Below the pieces are notes generated by a model. It was not told where the DNA came from, searched no databases, and worked only from the letters and a program-made list of their open reading frames with translations. From contig NC_052619.1 of assembly GCF_016545825.1 (NCBI RefSeq), positions 40,887,682 through 40,951,681 of the forward strand: DNA of 64,000 nucleotides. The letters are read 5' to 3'. The position numbers and the translations under genes were made by a program. This document shows positions 51,337 to 61,044 of the stretch, one piece after another (position 1 is the stretch's first letter; each line of letters opens with the position of its first letter). The stretch comes from Eucalyptus grandis (taxonomy: Eukaryota > Streptophyta > Magnoliopsida > Myrtales > Myrtaceae).

Positions 51337-52543
51337 TCAAACGGTCTTGAACAAGACGGCGCTGCTCTTACTAACAGGTGCATTCTTGGACGGAACAGCG
51401 TTGGACGAGACCAACCAGTTTGAAAGGCTCGTGTTCACCGTGCCAAGAGGTTTAGATTTAGAAGCAACTGGATTAGATCCCAAAGAGGAAGCTGAGGGAC
51501 TAAAGCTAGCATTCGGTGAAAATGGCGCGCTAGATTGTTTCTCCAATGCTACATTCTCCTTGAGCTGGTGCTTAACCTGCATCGCATTCGCCTTGATTCT
51601 TTCCACTGCACAAGATTTTCGACTGGGTTTAGTACAGAATCAACGTACTGAGTCCTACATCGAGCATTTTCACTTGTGTTCAGAGTTTTCGTTTCTAGGA
51701 CACTCATGGAATGATGGGATGATATCGGGGTTTCAGTCTTGTCCAAATCTGACCGCCACAGAGATACTTGCTCTTTCATACTCGAAGACACTGGGGAATT
51801 GAATTGCAGGGGAATATGCTTCTGGCTCATTCCAGAATCCTGCATATTGCCGTAGAAGTCAATATCCTCGTCACTGCCTATATCATCATCCTCATCTTCG
51901 AGTTCGAAATCGCTGTCATCGTCGAGCAACTCATCTTCCTCATCAGAGCAGTCCCTGCAGTTCTGATACCTATGGTTCTCTGAATAGCGAGCACCTGTCG
52001 AAGCGATTGAACCCTCGTCGAGTAGCGTCGGGGACGGATCTAGCCGGGATGTTTCATCATCGGGTCTTCTCTTATCTCCCTCTTTATCGCTATCCGAGAA
52101 ATAAGGATCCGCATTCGGGATAGGCTCATAGGTCTGGACATTCAAGTTGAACCGGACTTTCTTTCGGGTCTTCGCACTAGATTGTTTCTTGCTATGTAAA
52201 ACCAAAAGCATATGCAAAACCATAAGCACCATCCTAACGAATCAGTAATTCAAGCAACCTTTGCTAGAGAGATTCGACTAACCTCAAGGAAGAAGTCGAG
52301 GTGCTGGAGTCCTGACCGATTTCCAGATCTAGTTGGGACGAGTTATCGAGAGGCTCATACTTCCCATGGCCAACCTGCAAACAACCCAAAAAACACATCA
52401 GTCACGAAACAGAGGAAGGTCAAAATGGGAAGCTCTGGAATTAACGAAAAAAGGGTCTTATGTACTTGGTCTCCAGGATGGATCGGCTTTCTTCTGCGCC
52501 TCCGCTTCTTGGAGAGCCCGAAACACGCAAGAAAGCACCCCAT
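51337..52543 (-). CDS. Uncharacterised acidic plant protein with MGC N-terminus, one-base frameshift
   Basis: Exons 52543-52466, 52374-52283 and 52191-51337, GT-AG introns. The start MGCFLACFGLSKKRRRRRK has Gly2 and Cys3/Cys7, a classical N-myristoylation plus palmitoylation site backed by a basic patch, so plasma-membrane attachment is predicted. Residues 65-72 carry KTRKKVRFN, then YEPIP, PYFSDSDKEG and a strongly acidic tract (SDEEDELLDDDSDFELEDED). The last third has YVDSVLNPVENLVQWK, then in a shifted frame RIKANAMQVKHQLKENVALE and a Ser-rich tail ending SNWLVSSNAVPSK...LFKTV. One base is missing in the A run (TTT at 51600-51602 on the plus strand); restoring phase gives about 341 residues. 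I recognise this as a plant-wide unknown family but know no function. A (GA)n run lies about 175 bases upstream. Confidence 0.75.
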
Positions 52544-53304
52544 CAAACGGCAGAAGCTCAGTCTCACAAAGGGAGGGAGTGTCTTCCTCAAGGCTTGAAG
52601 ATCTTCATGGAAGAGGAGAAGTTCGCCTCAAATGAAGAGAGCCCATCAAGGAACAGAGGCAGACAGAGAGGTCGAGAGAGACTGCGTGCGTTCTGCGGTG
52701 CGTGACGGGCATTTGATGAGAGAGAGAGAGAGAGAGAGAGGGTTTGAAATCTGGGGGGGGCGGCTCCAAGGCGTTTGAAAAAAGGGAACGTTGGAGTCTC
52801 ATAATGAAGGGAGAAGAGAGAGAGCTGGGTGTGGTGGGCGCTCGAGGCTTTTTTATTTAATGAAGGAGACGAGACAAATCCAGCTTTTGTCTGTCTGACA
52901 GCTTGGCGGCTTGCTTTTTTGCTACTGGTTACATCCTCTCTTTTCGCCCATGGAACTTTTTTCTTCCTTCCAAAATGAATATATATTTTCCTAGGACAAA
53001 AAAAAAATCCTTACTTCCGGATGCATTATATTTAGACTTTATGCACAACTAGACAACGTGAGATATCTGAAAAGGAGATTCAAATTTGATATGACATAAC
53101 ACATGTGACCTTCTTTTAAGCATCAGGGATAACTCGTTCCCCTAGTAATTTTGATTATTTAGCCCGTTTAATGAAAAATGAATGTGACCGACATTTGATT
53201 TGTTAAATAACAACATAAACGGTCAATTGTTATGTTGCATTTGGCAGTAACTGTATTTCGTAGGTACTTCCTTTGGTCAAGATTGCATATATTTTCATTA
53301 TATG
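52544..53304. other. Upstream region of the MGC protein gene
   Basis: Promoter and leader with a (GA)n run at 52718-52741, then AT-rich spacer. Confidence 0.5.
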
Positions 53305-53690
53305 GTTGATATTACGAAAAATCAAAAACTTATATAACTATGATAAATTTGTTCCAAACCAATTTAAAATCCAAAATTACTATATCTGTGATAAATTTAC
53401 TATTCATTATTTTCCATTAAATTTTACCTTTAAATTGTTGAATTGAATAACATATGATTATTAACCAATGTACTAGTTTGGTGTTTTATCCTCCACTTGT
53501 CACACGTGTAATGATTGTGGTTTTTCGTAGTATTAATTTAATTAAAGGAAATTGACGGAGGGCAAGTCTGTCACAAACATACTATTTTGGTGTCTTAGGT
53601 GGTTCAAAAATTAGTTTAGGTTAATTTATCATAAATGTATCAATTTTGGGCAATTTTTAAAGGTAAATTTGTAGATATTTTTTTTTTTTG
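53305..53690. repeat. Third, diverged copy of the Mutator-type MITE
   Basis: Carries CTATGATAAATTTGTTCCAAACC, ATATCTGTGATAAATTTAC, and on the right TTGTCACACGTGTAATGATTG, GGTTTTTCGTAGTATTAA and a further inverted unit to 53663. Borders are uncertain; it may be two overlapping fragments. Confidence 0.5.
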
Positions 53691-53744
53691 TGATATTAAT
53701 TTTCATTGTAGCAACAATTACTATATATTGATAATCGCACTACT

Positions 53745-54675
53745 ATTGTGTTTGGTTCGATGTAACGAGCATTCCATGTTGCACTCTCAGAATTGAATGG
53801 GGCATTCCATCGCTTCACGTAAATGGGGAATTACAATTCCTTTCCTATTTTTAGACCAAAAATCTATTCAATAAGATTATATGCTTATTAATTAGTATAA
53901 TTGAAGTAAGAAAATATAGTCAACTGTTTATTTTAATTTTATACTTTAACCTAAATTGGTACATCTGCGAAAAATTTATCAAAAACTAATTTTTTGACTA
54001 CAAAATACCCAAATGGGTAAACATGTAACAAATTTAATCCAAACTATTTTTTTGATCACAAAAACCCCCAAATTAGTACATTTGTAATAAATTCTATTAG
54101 TTTTCGTTAAATTGGATTAATAACATGAAAAATCATGTGATAAATGAAAGCTAAAATCCCAAACCGATGTATAATCCAATTCACCAATTTGATAATAAAA
54201 TTTAATAGAAGATAAATATTGTCATGGATATACTAATTTTGGGTATTTGGCAGTCAAAAAACTTGTTATATGTAAATTTGTTGTGAGTGTATGCATTTTG
54301 GGGTTTAAAGAATATTAATTATTGTCAAATTTAGTTAAATATGAGTAATTATCTATTTTAAACCTATATTACAATATATTTTTTCTTCAAAACGTAAATT
54401 TTTAGTTAACAAATAATAAAATTAACATTAAATATGTGTTTGATTGATATTAATCGTTTTATTATGCTAAATTACAATTAGTAATTTTTAGCTATTACTT
54501 TATTCATTTATAAACAATCATTACCATTTGTGATTATGTGAACATGGTTTGACTAGATTCCAAGGATGGAATACGAGCAAATTCTATTGTTTGCTCGTGA
54601 ACATTAATGAGATTCCTCGTTGTTCATCATAAAGAATCTTCAAAGGGATTCCCATTTCAAATAAACAACACTCTT
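53745..54675. repeat. MITE with an internal copy of the Mutator-type MITE
   Basis: Outer element: TGTTTGGTTCGATGTAACGA...GGGGCATTCCATCGCTTCACG on the left and GGATTCCCATTTCAAATAAACA on the right. Inside, 53935-54325 repeats the CCTAAATTGGTACATCTGCG, CAAATGGGTAAACATGTAAC and inverse TTTGTTGTGAGTGTATGCATT phrases of the 24944 family, so one element was inserted in the other. Confidence 0.5.
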
Positions 54676-55041
54676 CATTTGCAATCGACAGTAGCAACCA
54701 GGGAAAGGCAATCAATGGCTGTGTTGATCGGTAAGTGGTGGTCGGTGGCAATGATCGGAGAATGGGGATGGTGACTGTGATAGAGTCGAGTTTTCTGATA
54801 ACTTCATGGTGTTAGACATGTGGAATTGGCATATCAATACTAACTATTGTTAGGTAATCCAATTCCACATTTTTAGGAATCTTAATTTCATGTGGAATCC
54901 AATTCCACATTTTGATTTCTCTCCAAACATTAAAAATATAGGAATTAGAATTCCATTCTCTGAAGAATCCAGTTCCTACTTCCCTTGCTCTTTCATTTTA
55001 AACTTGGAAATGGGCCTTCCATTTTACAAATCTTTAAGTCC

Positions 55042-55081
<40 letters not shown>

Positions 55082-55828
55082 AGATGCTGCAATTCCTTCA
55101 GTGATGGCTCTGTCCTTTGTCTGTCCTCCCTGTCCTTTGTTCTCTCCTATTTTCAAATTATGAACGATTCGCTTCCACTCCTCTTTGCTGTCGTAGCGTT
55201 GGGCACCTGGGACGTCAGTGAATGTGACAGACACCATTGCGGTCGCCATTTTGATCGGTTTTCAAAAGGTAGCTCCTCCAGGAATTAGAAGTTCTGCACA
55301 TGGAATATTTTCATCCCACAAATCTATGAACGGACTTTGAAACAAACGATTCACCATCCCAGTAAAAACACATTCAAATATCAAGAATGATGCTGCAGCT
55401 TGAGTGTTGGGTCATTGTTCGATGCTGTTTTCTCGTCACATAATGAAGAGATATATGTGCCTCACTTCTCAACAACAAAGGATGACCTTTGTGTTGGGTC
55501 AATAACAACAATCAAAGATCAACACAGTAGTTATAGGAAGTAAAATCACGACAAAACAGTCGATATTCAAATCTTAAAACTGCAAAGCCTAAGCATTAAC
55601 AAAATTATGCACAACTTGATACCCAACCAATGTGATGGTAGACATATGATTAGGTGAAAACACGCCAAGATGCAAGTTACATCTTACAGATGCAAGGGTC
55701 GATACTTGCCCATTGGCACTGGTCAATTACCGCCAAGTGACTCTATGAACTAATGCCGTTTGGTTGATGTATAGAAATTGGCTTTCCACAAAAGAGCTCC
55801 ATAATGTACATAGATCAGTTTTGCCACC
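54676..55828. other. Spacer and PPR 3' flank
   Basis: AT-rich sequence with a (TC)15 run at 55049-55078. No gene recognised. Confidence 0.45.
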
Positions 55829-57163
55829 CTAACTTGTGCCACTCTTTGCCTTTGCAATCACATTATGAAGAGAAACAGACGGTTTCAAACCTAGCTTCAC
55901 CATGGCATTCAGTAAATCCTCTGCCTCTTCCCACTTCTGATCCTTGCAAAGAACCTCAATAGTACGACTGTAGCTGCCGAAGTTAGGAACCATTCCTTTC
56001 TTGCCCATTTCTGAAAGCAAACTCAGGGCCCTGTACGAGCTGCCCTCCATGCAGTATCCGTGGATCATTGTGTTGTATATCACATCATTGGGCTCTACGC
56101 ATCCATCACACATCGACTTGAATAACTTCGATGCTTCGTTCATATTACCATTCATGCACAACCCGTGTACTAAGACACCATATGCGTGCACATCAGGAAT
56201 GAATCCAGCCTTCTGCATGGATGCATAGATGTCCGATGCTTTCTCCATGTCATCTGATCGCGCGAAGGCATCTATTAGAATAGTATAGGTCACTTTCGAA
56301 GGAGCGATGCCTCTCTCCTCCATCTCCTTCACCAAATCAGTCACCGCAGGCAAATTCTTGGCTCTAGCAGATCCTGCAATTAAAGTGTTGTATGTCACCA
56401 AGGATGGGGAATGACCATTTGACTTCAGTTGATCAAATAAGGTGAAAGCTTTATCCAACTTCCCACAATTACAAAATCCGTGTATGAGCGTGTTATAGGT
56501 AATCACGTCTGGATTAATACCACTCCTTTTCATCAAGTCCACTAACCTCTCAGCTTCCCAAACCCTCGAGTCACGACACAGCCCCTGAATGAGAGTGTTG
56601 AATGTGACAACACTATACGCGATCCCTCGCTCGCCCATTTCATCAAACAGTTCGAAGGCTCCGTTCACATCACCTCCCTTGCAAAGCACATTGATCATGA
56701 GATTGCAAGTATGTACGCTCGGAACAACCCCGCTCACCTTCATCTTTCGGTACAGCTCCAGACCATCTTCCTTCATGCCTTTTCTCAAATACCCATCAAT
56801 CAAAACTCTGTAGGTGTTGCGTTTGGCGACTAAACCCAACTCGCTCATCTCGGAGAACAATTCTCCCGCCCTTCCGACGTCGCCGTGTTTGCAATAGCCG
56901 TCGATCAAGGTCGTGTACACGTAAGCCACTGGAGACCAGTTCATCTCCTTCAACTGAGCGAAAACCTCAAAACCCCGGTCCAAGCGACCGGCTTCGCAAC
57001 AGCCCTTCACCATGATCCCGAGGCTCCGCTCGTCGACGACACCGACTTTGGCCCTGGAATCACTGAACAGACGCCATGCCTCGTCGAACGAGCCCGACCG
57101 AACGAGAGAACTCAGCAGAGTGTTGAAGGCGCTCGGGTAGGGAACGAGGCCATTTTTCGCCAT
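55829..57163 (-). CDS. P-type pentatricopeptide repeat protein (At4g11690/ABO8-like)
   Basis: Organelle RNA-binding protein of the P class, built almost wholly of 35-residue PPR motifs; about eleven are visible, such as VTYNTLIAGSARAKNLPAVT, VTYTILIDAFARSDDMEKAS, VHAYGVLVHGLCMNGNMNEA and VIYNTMIHGYCMEGSSYRAL. It most resembles Arabidopsis ABO8, a mitochondrial splicing factor, by my recollection of motif wording. Intronless, 444 codons from the first in-frame ATG at 57163. Coding homology continues upstream of that ATG (ISILLALLQSPSTERAHDFL) to a TAG at 57235-57233. Beyond it the same frame is open again and includes ATG GTG GAA ACC near 57300, so the original start may lie there and the TAG would cut off a short N-terminus. 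A TATA box is at 57360-57351. Confidence 0.88.
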   Translation of the reverse strand: MAKNGLVPYPSAFNTLLSSLVRSGSFDEAWRLFSDSRAKVGVVDERSLGIMVKGCCEAGRLDRGFEVFAQLKEMNWSPVAYVYTTLIDGYCKHGDVGRAGELFSEMSELGLVAKRNTYRVLIDGYLRKGMKEDGLELYRKMKVSGVVPSVHTCNLMINVLCKGGDVNGAFELFDEMGERGIAYSVVTFNTLIQGLCRDSRVWEAERLVDLMKRSGINPDVITYNTLIHGFCNCGKLDKAFTLFDQLKSNGHSPSLVTYNTLIAGSARAKNLPAVTDLVKEMEERGIAPSKVTYTILIDAFARSDDMEKASDIYASMQKAGFIPDVHAYGVLVHGLCMNGNMNEASKLFKSMCDGCVEPNDVIYNTMIHGYCMEGSSYRALSLLSEMGKKGMVPNFGSYSRTIEVLCKDQKWEEAEDLLNAMVKLGLKPSVSLHNVIAKAKSGTS

Positions 57164-57208
57164 TTGGGTCAAAAAATCATGGGCTCGCTCCGTTGATGGA
57201 GATTGCAA

Positions 57209-57918
57209 AAGGGCAAGAAGGATTGAAATGTACTAAGTTCTCGTTGGGTTGGGAGATGTGATCAATGAGAAGGTGTGGAGTGGCGGGGTTTCCACCATTG
57301 TTGGGCGACAGGGAGAGCTGGGCGGGTCTCTCCTCTCCCCGTCTTTCGCCTTTATATATGTTGGCAGGCTCATTTGCCAATTGTCATTCAAGTTGCCTCT
57401 GAATAAGAGTTTGGGCATCTTTCATTAGCGTGGTGACAACTGCTTGATCCATAAAAAGTTAAACTCGTGCTATTGAAACGAAGTTACCAACCCATGTTAA
57501 GAATGTCATCAATCAGATCGAGGAAAATACTGTCCCGGCCGGCAGGCAATCTCGTCTCGTTCATCCGATGCAGACATCATGTTTGCAATCAAAACTGTCT
57601 GAATTAGTCTCTCTCTCTCTCTCAACTCGCATGGTCTCATGTTTGTGCAAACTGATTGGAAAGCAGTCGATTTCTAACTTACTCGCAGGAGAAGGATTTT
57701 GGCTAATTCTTTGTCTGAATCAATAACTGCACCAATTTGAACATCATTCTGGACTGTAAAAAAATAATTGTTCTCTAACCCGATTTATTGTGCATGTTTG
57801 AACATGGTGTTCACAACCAAAGAAGTTTGCACACTGAGAGAAGCAAGAAAAATTTCAGAAACCAAGGGCTGAGTGGCCCTGAGGGAATTAGATGTGAACT
57901 GGCTTAAATGGGTCGTGC
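57209..57918. other. PPR promoter region and 3' flank of the CPA synthase gene
   Basis: Two minus-strand genes in tandem; this interval holds the PPR leader and promoter and the end of the upstream gene. No further gene. Confidence 0.5.
57351..57360 (-). promoter_or_regulatory. Probable TATA box of the PPR gene
   Basis: CATATATAAA on the minus strand, followed by AGGCGAAAG and a pyrimidine-containing leader; about 190 bases before the first certain in-frame ATG. Confidence 0.5.
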
Positions 57919-60900
57919 TTAGTCACATCGCAACTTAAATGTCAATTTGACGTCGGGGAACTCATACAGATCGGTGAAAGCAGCTTCATTGCCTGGACGT
58001 GAAAACACAATCTGCATTTCGGAGTTCATAAAAAAATTACACTTTGTAGAAGAGGCACCAAAAGAAAAAGTGTATTGTAATCTGCACCTGCGTTATTTTC
58101 AACTTGACGAGAGTGGAAGTAGTGCTATCTAAAAGAAGGAATTACCTGATAATTTCCGAGCGTGTGAGACTTAAACCAGCTGCACAATAGTCAAAGTAGT
58201 ACTCCCATGTCCTTATGAACTTTTCATTGAATCCCAGAGCTAATATTTTCCTACAAAAGGAGAAAGGGGTCACGAATGACCACAAAACCAGGAGAAATTA
58301 TACCAAAGTCATTGCAGCATCACATCGCTTGTCACCTTTGTTTCTCCATGAAGTTCTTCCTCCAACATCGAAGTGTTTGGTAAAAATGGATTCCTATGTT
58401 GTCCACATGCTCCACACTGTGGTGGAAGATCTTTCAGTGAATAGATGAAGTGAAGAAGACAGAAATTTGTGCACTTGATGTTATGCAATTGTACCTGAGT
58501 CGAGATGCAGAGGCCATAGCTGATGTTATCCTGCTTAAGGAAGGCACGCAGCACCCGGGAAAGATATATTCTTTTATGAAGTCTGAACTTCGCCTGTATT
58601 CCTCGTACCGCTCATCGGGTATGGAAGTGAACTAGTGAAATTTGACGTGCCATTTAACAGAAAAGTGTGAAAAATAAGCACGTCTTTTACTTTTGAAACA
58701 ATAATTCAAGCCGTAAATCCATTGTATGTCACATGCCTGTAGAACAAGAAGTCCGTCTTTGGCAAGCACCGATTCGCAACAGCTGAAGAACTCCTCCATG
58801 TATTCGTGGGGCCGACTGCTTCTATCATCTCGCTGTGAATTCATTCCATTAAGAGTCTTTTAAGCATCTTTTTGGTCTGTTTAGCCAGATTACAAATAGA
58901 CAAAATGGCGAGAAACTCACCAGGAAATGATCCTGTCATATTTGTAGGCACTTGGCAATTGGCGATAATCACAAAGAATGAATTTGATGCTGTCCTGCAA
59001 TGAAAAAATTACATACATTATCTCTCGTACTTTTGAATTAAGTTGTCAAGTACAAAATACTGGTAGATTGGGTACCTGAAGCCCTGCTTCTCTCACTCTT
59101 GATTTGGCATACTTCAATTGCTCTTTCGACAAAGTGATGCCAGTGTATTTGCATCCGGTTTGCCTAACAACTTCAATGGCCAAGCTTCCCCAACCGCAGC
59201 CGATTTCAAGAACTTCATGTGTCTTTTCAATTCTCGCCTACAATTTTTCTAGGCAGAGCATTAGTCACTGAACAGTCGAAGGTTAACCCGTCAAGCAGCC
59301 CCAAACTAACAGTAAGTAAAACATACCTTTTTAATCAAAAGAGAGATTTTTCTCATCTGTGCTGCCTTTAGGTCTTCACCAGCCATCTATCGAATTTTTC
59401 GACAGCACAACAATGCGTCATTATTTTGAGCCACTGGACTTTCATATGTGGATTTGTATTTACTTTTGCTTCTATATCACGTATTCAGCAGCAAAATTTC
59501 AAAACGGGTTGTGGCTACTGACCTCGAATACCGCGCAGGAGTATGTCATAGTCTCATCCAAGAACAGTGAAAAAAAGTTCATTACTCTGCAAACACGACA
59601 AAATGGAAAACAGCATTACAGAATACCGTATGTACAAGCACATTTTTTGCTTTTTTTTTTTTTTTTTTGGTAAAGAGCACATTTTTGCTTTTGATACCCA
59701 TCAATGTTGAGAAACTGACAATGTATTCTGGTTCATTCTGTTCTCTTGAGAAAAAGATTTGTAATAAAGTTTTTACCAGATCATAATGTTGGGAGATGTT
59801 CCTGCGAGCTTGAGTTAAAGTGTTTTGCCTCAAAACATGCTTGAAGAAGTACTTAGCCGAAGCAATACCAGCTGTTAATAACATCGGTGTCCACCAACCC
59901 CTTAATCAAATAGTTGCATACACTAGTTTAGTATATTTAATAATAAAATAAAAAGTCAAAAACATCTAGTTCCAACTATTAAAGTATTGAGTACCTTCTC
60001 TTACTCAATTTCGACATGGTAATATCGGAATCTCTGTTCGCTATGAGAATCTGTGACTTGCCATAATGTTGACAAGCGATTAAGCATTTGGTATGTATAG
60101 AAGGATACGGCATTAATAAAACGAAGTCTGTTTGACGAAGAAAATAACCTGAAAAGATTTAGAAGACCTTTATTTTTGTCTACACAAGAAAAATCACCAT
60201 TTATGTATGCATCTGCCAGGCCTAGATCGGCTTGAGTCATGACCTGAAGAACCAAAAATTCTTTATTAGGACACAAAAGGTCTCAGCACGAAAAAGCATA
60301 AACTAGGCCTTGTTTGTACAAGAGTCCTAAACAGTCTAATCCAAAGTGGGCTGAAGTCGCGTGTAAGTTGAGACAATACCTTCCAGTAAAACTCTGGACT
60401 ATGGATCCTCAAAGTAACTGTTAGAGGACATCTTTTGTGGTTCCCTCAAAGGTAAACATCGTGCCTCCTTCCTCTAATAAACTGCCAATCCCGAAAGCAT
60501 AATTATTGCTACCTGATTCTCAAAAATGTTCCTCTAAGCAGTAAGTCATTAAGAACATTCTGCATTTCCGAATATCATTTTGTTGACAAGTAAATTCACA
60601 AATTCTGTTCTAAGATATTAATGAAAATGTGGAGTGGACCACAATGCCACTTAACACTTCTGAGGATCTACAGATGAGAAGATGTTGACTATGACGCTGT
60701 ATCAAAGCAACGACACTTAAAACACTTCTGAAGATCTGCAGAGAAAAGACAAGGAACTATGTACTCTACAAGACAATAGTTATCATGATAAGTACTAATA
60801 TACTCACGTTACCAAGCCTGTAAAATATAACGTCTGAGAAATCCAGTAACAAAAAAGCGTGCCCCAATTTCCTTGAGTGAAGGAACCATATGTCGAGGGT

Positions 60901-60999
60901 TATCAAGAAGAAAATGACTTTGTCCTATCACTCCATGTGCAGCAGCCATGCCTCCCTGCAAAGAAGTCCCTAAGTTAAAATTAGCATATGCAACTTGCT

Positions 61000-61044
<45 letters not shown>

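Noticed and set aside
51347..51802. 151-codon plus-strand ORF
   Set aside because: Antisense to the conserved third exon of the MGC protein gene.
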